A stretch of DNA of 64,000 nucleotides. Origin: Oceanobacillus iheyensis HTE831. GTDB lineage: Bacteria > Bacillota > Bacilli > Bacillales > Amphibacillaceae. The position numbers and the translations under genes were made by a program. The DNA lies in NCBI RefSeq assembly GCF_000011245.1, contig NC_004193.1, positions 288,501 through 352,500 on the forward strand, given 5' to 3'. Numbering within the stretch: the stretch's first letter is position 1; every line of letters begins with the position of its first letter. A model generated the notes under the pieces. The model worked only from the letters and a program-made list of their open reading frames with translations. It had not been told where the DNA came from and searched no databases. Below, one piece after another: positions 16,874 to 24,673 of the stretch.

Positions 16874-18150
16874 ATGTATTTAAATTTGAATTTAAAAAAC
16901 TATTTACAAGAAAGTTGATATGGTTTTTTATAAGTTTAAGTATTTTCGCTATAGTGGGAATCTATAGTTTGAATTGGATCCTAACGACGAATGTCGAAAA
17001 ACAAGGATTGACCTATTATGATCAACAAATTAATTGGTGGATGCAGGACATACAGTATTGGGCTACCGAAAAAGAGAAGGCTATGGAGGCGGAGGATGAA
17101 GCATTAATAGAAGAAGCTACACTGATGGAAGATGATGCTCGTTCTAGACATCAAAGATATAGTGATTTAAAGGAAGCATATAAGAATGGAGAATGGTCTA
17201 ATATTTATAAAGGAAATTTAGAAGGCTTAGAGATTCTTGCATATCCACCTCCTGACCAACCAAGTGGTTCTAGCTTTGAAGAACAGCCAATATCCAATTT
17301 TACCTTGCGAGCAAGTTATGAAGAAATAAAATATTTATTGGAGCACAATATTGATTCATTTGGATCCAAGAGTCCAGACTCTATGTTTCTACCAACAATT
17401 TATGATGATTTCAGTGGGAATACACTAGAGAAATGGGAAGAAAGTACAAAGCGATATAGTAAACAAGGTATATATTTCTTCTATCAATTGATACAAAGCT
17501 TTTATATTCCTATTGTCATTTTAGTTGGTTGTTTTATTTTTGGAAATACACTTTCGCTTGAAACAACCAAGAAGCGTCCTAATTTACAATTTTATAAAAC
17601 TCTGCCTATAAACCAATCAAAGCTTTTTTTAGTAAAATATCTGACTGGCTATTTAGGAGTCTTTCTTTTTCTACTTCTGATGATAGCAATACCGATATTA
17701 GTTGGAACGATCATTGGTGGTTTCGGTGATTTAGACTACCCGGTACTGGTTTATGACGGATATACAACAGAATACATGGAAGTCAATGCAGTAGAAGACA
17801 CATTTCATTTTATAACTTTGCAGGAGTATTTAATTCGTACTTTCCTATTTACAGTGTTTATGAGTTTGTTTATATATTCTATTTATTACTTTATTTCTCA
17901 ATTTATCAAGGAACCTATCTTTAACGTAATACTGGTTGGCTTAATTGTTTTTGGAGTTACATTAATTCAACATCCATACAATCCGTTGAGTTACTTAGAT
18001 ATGGATAAGGTACTTACTAATGAAGTGCAGTTGCAGTTGTTAAATACTGATTATACGTATATTACTGGGTTAATAGTGAACATAGTGTTAAGTATTATTT
18101 TCATATGGACTAATTTTATAACATTTAAAGTGAAAAAGGATAAAACATGA
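16870..18150 (+). CDS. ABC-2 type exporter membrane subunit 2
   Basis: A 426-residue paralogue of the preceding permease: N-terminal helix, an extracellular region of about 170 residues with Trp- and Glu-rich start (NWWMQDIQYWATEKEK), then about five helices. The ATGA overlap with the upstream gene shows translational coupling, so the exporter is probably an ATPase dimer with two different membrane subunits. No regulator, two-component system or biosynthetic gene is next to it. Confidence 0.82.
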   Translation: MNVFKFEFKKLFTRKLIWFFISLSIFAIVGIYSLNWILTTNVEKQGLTYYDQQINWWMQDIQYWATEKEKAMEAEDEALIEEATLMEDDARSRHQRYSDLKEAYKNGEWSNIYKGNLEGLEILAYPPPDQPSGSSFEEQPISNFTLRASYEEIKYLLEHNIDSFGSKSPDSMFLPTIYDDFSGNTLEKWEESTKRYSKQGIYFFYQLIQSFYIPIVILVGCFIFGNTLSLETTKKRPNLQFYKTLPINQSKLFLVKYLTGYLGVFLFLLLMIAIPILVGTIIGGFGDLDYPVLVYDGYTTEYMEVNAVEDTFHFITLQEYLIRTFLFTVFMSLFIYSIYYFISQFIKEPIFNVILVGLIVFGVTLIQHPYNPLSYLDMDKVLTNEVQLQLLNTDYTYITGLIVNIVLSIIFIWTNFITFKVKKDKT

Positions 18151-18423
18151 TATTTATTGGGGGTACAACGAGATTTTTAATTTAATTTTAATTGGATATT
18201 TTTAACATTCAGTTAAAATCTTGCTATTTACCGGCTTTGTTTTCCATGTTTAAGAAAAAAAGACTAGATAGTAGTAAAATAAATTGTTATTTCTCCTTAA
18301 ACTCTATGTTAATGCACTGTGATTTTCATATGATAGATTGGGTACAGTGGTAAAATATGATGGATTTTGTCGATAATTATCATATTTTAACTAGTATAGT
18401 AGAGAAATAAAGGAGGAATAACG

Positions 18424-19254
18424 TTGGCACAGACCAATCTATCAGCTAAGAAATATGTGCTTTCTACAGCACTTGTTACTTCATTAGCTCTAACACCTGT
18501 TTTTGCAGGAAGTGTGTTTGCTAATGCTGGAGCAGGAGCGTCGGAGGGAGATATACCTGCTAGCGAAAGTAACCTACCGAACGCAACAGAGCAAGAAGAA
18601 ACTTCACCTAGTGTGGGACTAATTCAGCGCGGAGATGTAAGTTCTGCAGTAGAAGATTTGCAAGAAGAATTACAAGATCAAGGTTATTATACATATAACA
18701 TTGATGGAATCTTTGGCCCAATTACTGAAGAAGCAGTAAGAGAATACCAAGCAGACCAAGACTTACAAGTGGATGGTATTGTAGGACCAAATACGAAAGA
18801 CGCGTTGGCAGTACAAAATGAAAATTCTGATGAAGAATTGAACATTGTAGAAAAAGACGAAGATGAAAATACATCAGAGTCTGGAGACATCCAATCTGAT
18901 ATTGTTGCTGCAGCAGAGAGTGTTGTAGGTACTCCATATGTATGGGGTGGAACAACTACAGATGGTATGGATAGTAGTGGATTTATTAACTATGTATTCG
19001 ATCAAGTAGATATTGATATTTCTCGTACGCATAGTGAAATGTGGGAGAACGATGGAGTACATGTAGACTCTCCTGAAGTTGGAGATGTTGTATTCTTTGA
19101 AGGAACTTATGACACTGAAGGAGCTTCTCACAGTGGTATCTATATTGGTGACGGTCAAATGATTCACGCTGGAAATGATGGTGTAAGTGTTGCTGATTTC
19201 ACTATTGATTACTGGCAAGATCATTACATTGGCGCGAAATCTTTCACTGAATAA
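18424..19254 (+). CDS. secreted PG-binding/NlpC-P60 protein with Cys-to-Ser active site
   Basis: A 276-residue exported protein: signal peptide ending about residue 34 (VFANA), an acidic spacer, a peptidoglycan-binding type 1 domain (about 64-130, GIFGPITEEAVREYQ), then an NlpC/P60 (C40) domain (about 158-276). The domain is intact (GTPYVWGG, SHSGIYIGDG, His236, His248), but the catalytic Cys of the D-C-S-G-F motif is Ser184 (codon AGT at 18973). Active members are cell-wall endopeptidases; this one is probably non-hydrolytic or altered. TTG start behind AAGGAGG. Monocistronic, with a terminator. Confidence 0.9.
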   Translation: MAQTNLSAKKYVLSTALVTSLALTPVFAGSVFANAGAGASEGDIPASESNLPNATEQEETSPSVGLIQRGDVSSAVEDLQEELQDQGYYTYNIDGIFGPITEEAVREYQADQDLQVDGIVGPNTKDALAVQNENSDEELNIVEKDEDENTSESGDIQSDIVAAAESVVGTPYVWGGTTTDGMDSSGFINYVFDQVDIDISRTHSEMWENDGVHVDSPEVGDVVFFEGTYDTEGASHSGIYIGDGQMIHAGNDGVSVADFTIDYWQDHYIGAKSFTE

Positions 19255-19286
19255 TACAATCTAAAATTAGTATGATTACTCATTGA

Positions 19287-19316
19287 AAAGAGGCTAGTAA
19301 AATCTAGCCTCTTTCT
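19287..19316 (+). terminator. rho-independent terminator of the NlpC/P60 gene
   Basis: The stem AAAGAGGCTAG / CTAGCCTCTTT has a six-base loop and ends in a T-rich tail. It lies about 30 bp after the stop and also faces the end of the minus-strand thioredoxin-like gene. Confidence 0.88.
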
Positions 19317-19454
19317 TTATAGCTTTAGTAGCAATGAGTGTGTTATCTTTTTTCTATCTTATAATCTAGGCAGCTACAATAACCATACTCAAGGAGTTTT
19401 TCTTGATAACGTCTTAAATTTATTCAATACATGTCTAATTAAACTGGGTCCTTG

Positions 19455-19784
19455 CTAGATATCAATTATAGCTCGTTCTAGGTTTTCTTTTAACTGTTCT
19501 ATGCGAATGAATCGACTTTCTCTAAATAATTCTTTTTGGTCCTTGAGCAAAAACATAGTAGGTACCGTAAATACCAAATATTCCCCTGCGATTTCTTTCA
19601 CTTCATCTGCATCTACTTTTCCTAATTGAATTTGTGGGTAGTCACTTAATAATTCTTGAACCCTTGGCCATACGGCATGACAAACGCTACAGTTTTCTCT
19701 AGAAATATATATGAATGATAATCGGTTGTCTCTTGTAAATTCTCTAACCATTTCAATAGAAGTTAGCTGTGTATAATCCTTCAT
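19455..19784 (-). CDS. thioredoxin-fold protein (YtpP-like)
   Basis: A 109-residue cytoplasmic thioredoxin-like protein with active-site motif CSVCH instead of CGPC. The cis-Pro loop is FTVPTMF and the fold is complete (about residues 8-105). It begins 19 bases after the cadA stop on the same strand, so it is probably the third gene of the cad transcript. A thiol reductase next to a Cd/Zn pump would fit metal-thiol stress, but that link is inference. YtpP-like Bacillus proteins share this length and motif type. Confidence 0.85.
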   Translation of the reverse strand: MKDYTQLTSIEMVREFTRDNRLSFIYISRENCSVCHAVWPRVQELLSDYPQIQLGKVDADEVKEIAGEYLVFTVPTMFLLKDQKELFRESRFIRIEQLKENLERAIIDI

Positions 19785-19803
19785 ACATTGACTCCTTTAT
19801 AGT

Positions 19804-21939
19804 TTATACATCATCTTTTACTCGAAGTAATCGTAAGCTGTTAAGCGTTACGATTAATGTAGCACCAATATCTGCAAAAATCGCTAACCAAAGCGTTAAC
19901 CATCCTGGAATAACGAGCAGTAGGGCTGCTAGTTTTATGCCTAATGAAAAGATAATGTTTTCTTTAATAATTCGTAGCGTTTTACGACTCAAGTTCATTG
20001 TATATGGCAATTTATTAAGGTCATCTGACATTAATACAATATCAGCGGTTTCTAAAGCGGTATCGGTACCTGCACCACCCATGGCAATACCTACAGTAGA
20101 AGCTGCAAGTGCTGGAGAATCGTTAATTCCATCTCCTACCATCGCTGTTTTTTGATCGTTGTTTGTTAACTCTTTAATATACTTCAACTTATCTTCTGGC
20201 AATAGATTTGATTTAACATTGGTAACTCCTACTTGCTTTCCGATAGCTGAAGCAGTGTTTTGGTTGTCACCAGTTAGCATGACAGTGCTCATTCCAAGTT
20301 TATTTAGCTTAGTCACTACATGTTTTGATGCTGCTCTAACCTTGTCTGCGATGGCATATAACGAGAGAATGTCTTGATGAGTCCCTAGAATAATCACTGT
20401 TTTTCCTTCTAATTGCATATCTTCTATTTGTTGTACGATAGTCGGATCGATGGAGGTTTGTAACTCTTTAAAGAAATCAGGGCTTCCAACATAATAATCT
20501 TTGTTGTCTATCGTAGCTTGAACACCTTTTCCTGTGATCGATTTGAAGTTCTCCATCTCCACATTTTTGAAGGTAATATTATCCTCATTTGCTTTACGTA
20601 TAATCGCAGCAGCTAGTGGATGCTGGGATCCATTTTCAATTGCGGCGATGAGTGATAAGTTAGAACCTTCCTCGCCTTGATAGGAAACAATATCCGTAAC
20701 ATGTGGCACACCTTCTGTTAATGTTCCTGTTTTATCAAAAGCAATTGATTGTAATGAACCAGTTTCTTCTAAATACACGCCACCTTTAATTAATACACCA
20801 TTTTTAGCAGCATTACCGATTGCAGTAACAATCGCAACGGGTGTAGAGATGACAAGTGCACAAGGGCAACCGACGACTAATATAGCTAAGCCTTGATATA
20901 TCCATGTACTCCAATCTCCTGTAATAGCAGAAGGAACAATCGCCACCATGAGAGCAATGAGCATGATTACTGGAGTATAGTACTTAGCAAATTTATCTAC
21001 GAAAGCTTGTGAAGGAGCACGTTCTGCCTGTGCCTCCTCAACAAGATGAATAATCTTGGAAATAGTAGTGTCTTCCACTTTTTTCGTAACACGTATCTCT
21101 AATAATCCATCTTCATTAAATGTACCTGCAAAGACTTCATCATCTGTCATACGAGCAACAGGAATGCTTTCACCTGTTATAGCTGATTGGTTTACAGACG
21201 AAGAACCTTTTATGACAATGCCATCCATCGCTATCTTTTGTCCTGGTTTCACAATCATAATATCGTTTATCTGTATATCGTTGACATCGATTGTTTGCTC
21301 TATATTATCTCTGCGTATAAGCGCTTCGTTTGGTGCAATGTCCATTAAGGACTGAATGGATTGTCTTGCTTTATCCATAGAAAATCGCTCTAATGCTTCA
21401 CTTATCGCAAATAGAATGACGACAGCTGCACCTTCTAACCATTCTCCAATTAATGCTGCACCAATAACGGCGATCGTCATTAATGTATTCATATCGAACT
21501 GGAATTGGATTAAATTCTTTAGTCCTTTCATAAATAGAGAATATCCGCCAATCAGAATTGCTGCACCGAAACCTATAGTGGGGATAATGCTTTGTTCATT
21601 TAAGGAATAACTAGCGATAAGACTGATAACAATAATAAACGCGGCAATATAGAGACGGATATTATCCTTTTGTTTCCAAAAGGAAATCGTTTTCTCGGAT
21701 TTACGTTCTCTATCGTTTGTGATTTTGAGATTTTCGAATGATCCTGCTTTTTCTAAATCTTGTATGGTTGTGTTTCCCTCTACATATACCTTTGATGCTC
21801 CAAAATTTACTTGGGCATTCTCTACTCCGGGTAATTTTCTTACGTTGTTTTCAAATTTTGCTGCACAGTTCGTACAACTTAACCCCTGTATTCGATATGT
21901 TTCTACATTAGGACTAGAATTAATTTGACTATGAGACAT
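19804..21939 (-). CDS. cadA: Cd/Zn/Pb-exporting P1B-type ATPase
   Basis: A 711-residue metal pump of the cytoplasmic membrane. One N-terminal heavy-metal-associated domain carries Cys22-x2-Cys25 ([12 protein letters not shown]); the transport motif is CPC (358-360); the phosphorylated residue is Asp402 in DKTGT; the hinge reads [10 protein letters not shown]. The CPC plus the [10 protein letters not shown] match to staphylococcal CadA supports Zn/Cd/Pb specificity over copper. It overlaps cadC by 11 bases and is transcribed with it from the CadC-regulated promoter. Confidence 0.95.
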   Translation of the reverse strand: MSHSQINSSPNVETYRIQGLSCTNCAAKFENNVRKLPGVENAQVNFGASKVYVEGNTTIQDLEKAGSFENLKITNDRERKSEKTISFWKQKDNIRLYIAAFIIVISLIASYSLNEQSIIPTIGFGAAILIGGYSLFMKGLKNLIQFQFDMNTLMTIAVIGAALIGEWLEGAAVVILFAISEALERFSMDKARQSIQSLMDIAPNEALIRRDNIEQTIDVNDIQINDIMIVKPGQKIAMDGIVIKGSSSVNQSAITGESIPVARMTDDEVFAGTFNEDGLLEIRVTKKVEDTTISKIIHLVEEAQAERAPSQAFVDKFAKYYTPVIMLIALMVAIVPSAITGDWSTWIYQGLAILVVGCPCALVISTPVAIVTAIGNAAKNGVLIKGGVYLEETGSLQSIAFDKTGTLTEGVPHVTDIVSYQGEEGSNLSLIAAIENGSQHPLAAAIIRKANEDNITFKNVEMENFKSITGKGVQATIDNKDYYVGSPDFFKELQTSIDPTIVQQIEDMQLEGKTVIILGTHQDILSLYAIADKVRAASKHVVTKLNKLGMSTVMLTGDNQNTASAIGKQVGVTNVKSNLLPEDKLKYIKELTNNDQKTAMVGDGINDSPALAASTVGIAMGGAGTDTALETADIVLMSDDLNKLPYTMNLSRKTLRIIKENIIFSLGIKLAALLLVIPGWLTLWLAIFADIGATLIVTLNSLRLLRVKDDV

Positions 21940-22300
21940 GATTTTCCACCTCTTGATGATGGATTAGTGCTATGGATACAAGTTGGCGAATATGATCATC
22001 ATCTAGAGAGTAGAAAGCGAGCTTTCCTTCTTTACGGTACTTCACAATTCCTTGTTTATATAACGTTCTCAAGTGATGAGAAGCTGTTGCAACTGATGTC
22101 TCGATGATATTCGCAATATCACAAACACATAGATCATCTTCTTCACTTAAGGCGAAGGTGATCTTTGCTCTATTTTGATCAGATAAGGCTTTGAATATCT
22201 TTGCCATACCTTCTAAATCATTGTTTTGCATTTTGACTTGAACACGATTAACCTTTTCTTCATTATGACAATATATATCGCAAGTATCTTTCGTTATCAT
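21929..22300 (-). CDS. cadC: ArsR-family Cd/Pb/Zn-sensing repressor
   Basis: A 123-residue winged-helix repressor. All four metal-ligand cysteines of staphylococcal CadC are present at the same numbers: Cys7, Cys11, Cys58 and Cys60 (TCDIYC and DLCVCD). The recognition helix region reads [15 protein letters not shown]. The start is the ATG at 22300, eight bases after AAGGACGTG; upstream in-frame codons lie inside the operators and are rejected. Bound to its operators it shuts off cadC-cadA; metal releases it. Confidence 0.95.
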   Translation of the reverse strand: MITKDTCDIYCHNEEKVNRVQVKMQNNDLEGMAKIFKALSDQNRAKITFALSEEDDLCVCDIANIIETSVATASHHLRTLYKQGIVKYRKEGKLAFYSLDDDHIRQLVSIALIHHQEVENHVS

Positions 22301-22315
22301 AAGATTCACGTCCTT

Positions 22316-22335
22316 ATTCAAATATTCATTTGATT
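22316..22335. promoter_or_regulatory. CadC operator, proximal copy
   Basis: On the minus strand it reads AATCAAATGAATATTTGAAT, one mismatch from a perfect palindrome around ATTCAAAT/..TTGAAT, the CadC/SmtB-type operator pattern. It lies 15 bases before the cadC start and covers the RBS-proximal leader. Confidence 0.8.
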
Positions 22336-22360
22336 GTATTGTAATACTAAATTTATTTAT

Positions 22361-22380
22361 ATTCAAGTATTCATTTGAAT
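22361..22380. promoter_or_regulatory. CadC operator, distal copy
   Basis: The minus strand reads ATTCAAATGAATACTTGAAT, a near copy of the proximal operator 45 bp away. It lies between the divergent cadC and APH-like kinase genes, so metal-responsive control of both is possible. Confidence 0.78.
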
Positions 22381-22462
22381 GTTCGTTTGTATACGTTTGT
22401 AAAGGAAAAAGAGGATAAAGATAGAATAGTAGTAAGTAGAGATGGGTTAAAGGGGGGATAGG

Positions 22463-23380
22463 ATGTTTAATCAAGCATTATTAAGAAGAATACCAGAATT
22501 ACGTGAATGTATGGAGATTATTCAAATTGAAAAAGGATTCTCTGCAGATAAGAAATATATAATTCATACAGAGAAAAATCAAAAACGATTACTGCGTATA
22601 TTTGATAACGCAGAGTTAAAACAGAAACGTCAAGAATTTATGGTGCTAAAGAAAATGGAAGAAAACCAAATAGCCTGTTCAAGGCCTATTGCCATTGGAG
22701 AGGTGGATCAACTAGGGTATATGATAACTTCATATATCGAAGGAGAAGATGCGGAAATAGAAGTCATCAAACTATCTGAAGAAAAGCAATTCCAAGTTGG
22801 TGTAAAGGCAGGTAAAGAACTCAAGAAGATACATCAACTCCAAGCTCCCCCACAGATTTCTTCTTGGTACTCGAGAAAGGTGACCAAACACCAAAGGTAT
22901 ATGGAAGCTTATCAAAATTGTGGGGTACAAGTAAAAAATGATGAAAAAATTATTCGGTTTATTGAAGGTCATATGCATTTAATGAAAGATCGTCAAAATT
23001 CATTTCAACACGATGATTATAACCTTTCTAATCTGATTATTAATAATGGCGTGTTTGCGGGAGTAATAGATTTCAATCGATACGATTGGGGGGATCCCGT
23101 TCATGAATTCTTGAAGATTGGTATTTTTAGCCGAGAGGTTAGTATTCCATTTTGTATTGGACAGATTAAAGGTTACTTCGGTGGAAGAGAACCAGATGAA
23201 GTATTTTGGCAATTATATTCACTTTATCTTGCAATGTGTGTGTTCTCGACAGTTGTATGGACATTGAAAACAATCCCGGATAACTTGGATGACATGCTAG
23301 ATAAAGTATACACATTTCTAGAGGATCACAATTATTTTGATGAGATTGTACCAAAGTGGTATAGAAACGAAGGAGTGTAG
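22463..23380 (+). CDS. aminoglycoside phosphotransferase (APH)-fold kinase
   Basis: A 305-residue kinase-like protein of the APH/choline kinase superfamily. The catalytic loop H183-x-D185-x4-N190 (QHDDYNLSNL) and the metal-binding VIDFNRYDWGDP (from about 201) are intact. The substrate is unknown; most chromosomal members in bacilli are not aminoglycoside-resistance enzymes. The ATG follows AGGGGGGATAGG. It diverges from cadC across a 160-bp region and precedes the isochorismatase gene, whose RBS is in its last codons, so the two are probably one unit. Confidence 0.85.
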   Translation: MFNQALLRRIPELRECMEIIQIEKGFSADKKYIIHTEKNQKRLLRIFDNAELKQKRQEFMVLKKMEENQIACSRPIAIGEVDQLGYMITSYIEGEDAEIEVIKLSEEKQFQVGVKAGKELKKIHQLQAPPQISSWYSRKVTKHQRYMEAYQNCGVQVKNDEKIIRFIEGHMHLMKDRQNSFQHDDYNLSNLIINNGVFAGVIDFNRYDWGDPVHEFLKIGIFSREVSIPFCIGQIKGYFGGREPDEVFWQLYSLYLAMCVFSTVVWTLKTIPDNLDDMLDKVYTFLEDHNYFDEIVPKWYRNEGV

Positions 23381-23384
23381 TGAT

Positions 23385-23945
23385 TTGATCAAGCAACTAC
23401 TACTAATTATAGATGTACAACAAGATTTAGTGGATGGAAATGATACAGAACAACCTGTTTTTTTGAAGGAAGAACTTATAAGTACTATTAATGATGTGAT
23501 TGAAAAAGCACGTAATGAAAATATGCCTGTTGTATTTGTCAGAGACCTTGATGTGGCGGGAGGTAGTGGAGAAGGATTTGACGTTCATCGCAACATACAT
23601 GTACCGGAAAATGCGAGGTTTTTTAATAAATCGGCAACAAATGCTTTTTACGGGACTGGTCTATTAGAGTATGTAAAGGGAGAGAAGTTCAACCATTTAA
23701 TTATTATGGGCTGTGAAACACAGCATTGTATTGATAGCGCTGTTCGAACTGCGACGATTAATGGCATGGATGTAACGCTTGTTGGAGATGGACATTCAAC
23801 GAAAGGCAATGAAGTGTTAAGTGGAGAACAAATTATCCGGCATCATAATACCACACTTCATGGCCATTATAATGTAGACCATTTTTCCGTCGTTCGGAAT
23901 TCGAATGAGGATTTATTTGTTCCTACACATGATAACTATAGGTGA
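23385..23945 (+). CDS. isochorismatase-family cysteine hydrolase
   Basis: A 186-residue hydrolase with the complete triad: Asp10 (LIIDVQQDLV), Lys82 (FFNKSATNAF) and nucleophile Cys115 (GCETQHCIDS). Family members hydrolyse nicotinamide, isochorismate or other small amides; nothing here fixes the substrate. The TTG at 23385 is chosen because AAGGAG lies nine bases upstream; a longer frame would overlap the kinase gene. It starts four bases after the kinase stop. Confidence 0.87.
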   Translation: MIKQLLLIIDVQQDLVDGNDTEQPVFLKEELISTINDVIEKARNENMPVVFVRDLDVAGGSGEGFDVHRNIHVPENARFFNKSATNAFYGTGLLEYVKGEKFNHLIIMGCETQHCIDSAVRTATINGMDVTLVGDGHSTKGNEVLSGEQIIRHHNTTLHGHYNVDHFSVVRNSNEDLFVPTHDNYR

Positions 23946-23962
23946 TAGAGAGGAATTAATAT

Positions 23963-24036
23963 ATGAGTACAAAAATTATCGAATTATTAAATGAAATATA
24001 TTCGATTCATTAACTGAACTTGGAGCTATTGATTAA
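23963..24036 (+). pseudogene. small gene remnant with frameshift
   Basis: Behind AGAGGA an ATG reads MSTKIIELLNEIYSIH and stops; shifting one frame after Glu11 continues NIFDSLTELGAID and stops. The two halves look like the first and last pieces of one gene joined by a deletion. The parent family is not recognisable. Confidence 0.35.
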
Positions 24037-24081
24037 TAAGCAATCTATTATTAGTTGGTGTGTTTTACCTTTCATAAAAAT

Positions 24082-24106
24082 GATTAACTTTATTAAAACT
24101 GGGAAT
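24082..24106 (+). promoter_or_regulatory. candidate sigma-B promoter
   Basis: GATTAA, 13 bases, GGGAAT: each box differs by one base from the general-stress consensus GTTTAA/GGGTAT. It stands 39 bases before a YflT-type general stress gene, a family known to be sigma-B dependent in B. subtilis. Confidence 0.5.
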
Positions 24107-24144
24107 ACAGATTATATAACCAAATTTAATAGGAGGTAAGTATC

Positions 24145-24474
24145 ATGCCATTTGTAAAAGCTTATACAAACGATGAAACGCTAGAAAAGGATATTAATAC
24201 TTTAAAAGAAAGTGATATTAACTCTAAAGAAATTTTTGTGTTATCCCATGATGATGACCGTACAGCACGGATCGTAAGTAATACAGATATTTCAGGAATT
24301 GACTATAATAAAGAAAATATCGGATCCTTTGAAAAACAAGGTGATGAATTAAGAGAGAAACTTATTGAATTAGGAATAGCAGACGCAGAAGCTCACGAAT
24401 TTGAAGAGGATATGGATGAAGGAAAAGTCTTCTTAATTGTAAAAGACGAAAGAGCAGAAACGGTGCTAAAATAA
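24145..24474 (+). CDS. yflT: YflT-family general stress protein
   Basis: A 109-residue acidic cytoplasmic protein. The pattern FVKAYTNDETLEKDINTLK, FVLSHDDDRTARI and C-terminal DEGKVFLIVKD matches the heat- and stress-induced YflT domain family, whose biochemical role is unknown. RBS AGGAGGT precedes the ATG. A sigma-B-like promoter upstream and a strong terminator downstream make it a single-gene unit. Confidence 0.87.
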   Translation: MPFVKAYTNDETLEKDINTLKESDINSKEIFVLSHDDDRTARIVSNTDISGIDYNKENIGSFEKQGDELREKLIELGIADAEAHEFEEDMDEGKVFLIVKDERAETVLK

Positions 24475-24487
24475 TGATTGTAATTTG

Positions 24488-24522
24488 AAAATCGCTTGGA
24501 GATTAGGCTTCAAGCGATTTTT
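24488..24522 (+). terminator. rho-independent terminator of the yflT-like gene
   Basis: AAAATCGCTTG pairs with CAAGCGATTTT over a 12-base loop and ends in a T run, 14 bases after the stop codon. Confidence 0.9.
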
Positions 24523-24673
24523 ACTGTCTAATTTTTATGGTAGATTCAACTTATACAAACGATGGTGGAAGAAACTTATAGTACAAATTAGAAGATAGCC
24601 CCCACACCATACTTGCATCGCTTGATTTTTAAATATATAATGATTTTTCTGCAATAGAAAAGGAGGTAAGTCA

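Noticed and set aside
24061..24106. GTTTTA at 24062 as sigma-B -35 box
   Set aside because: 33 bases from GGGAAT is too far; GATTAA at 24082 fits better.
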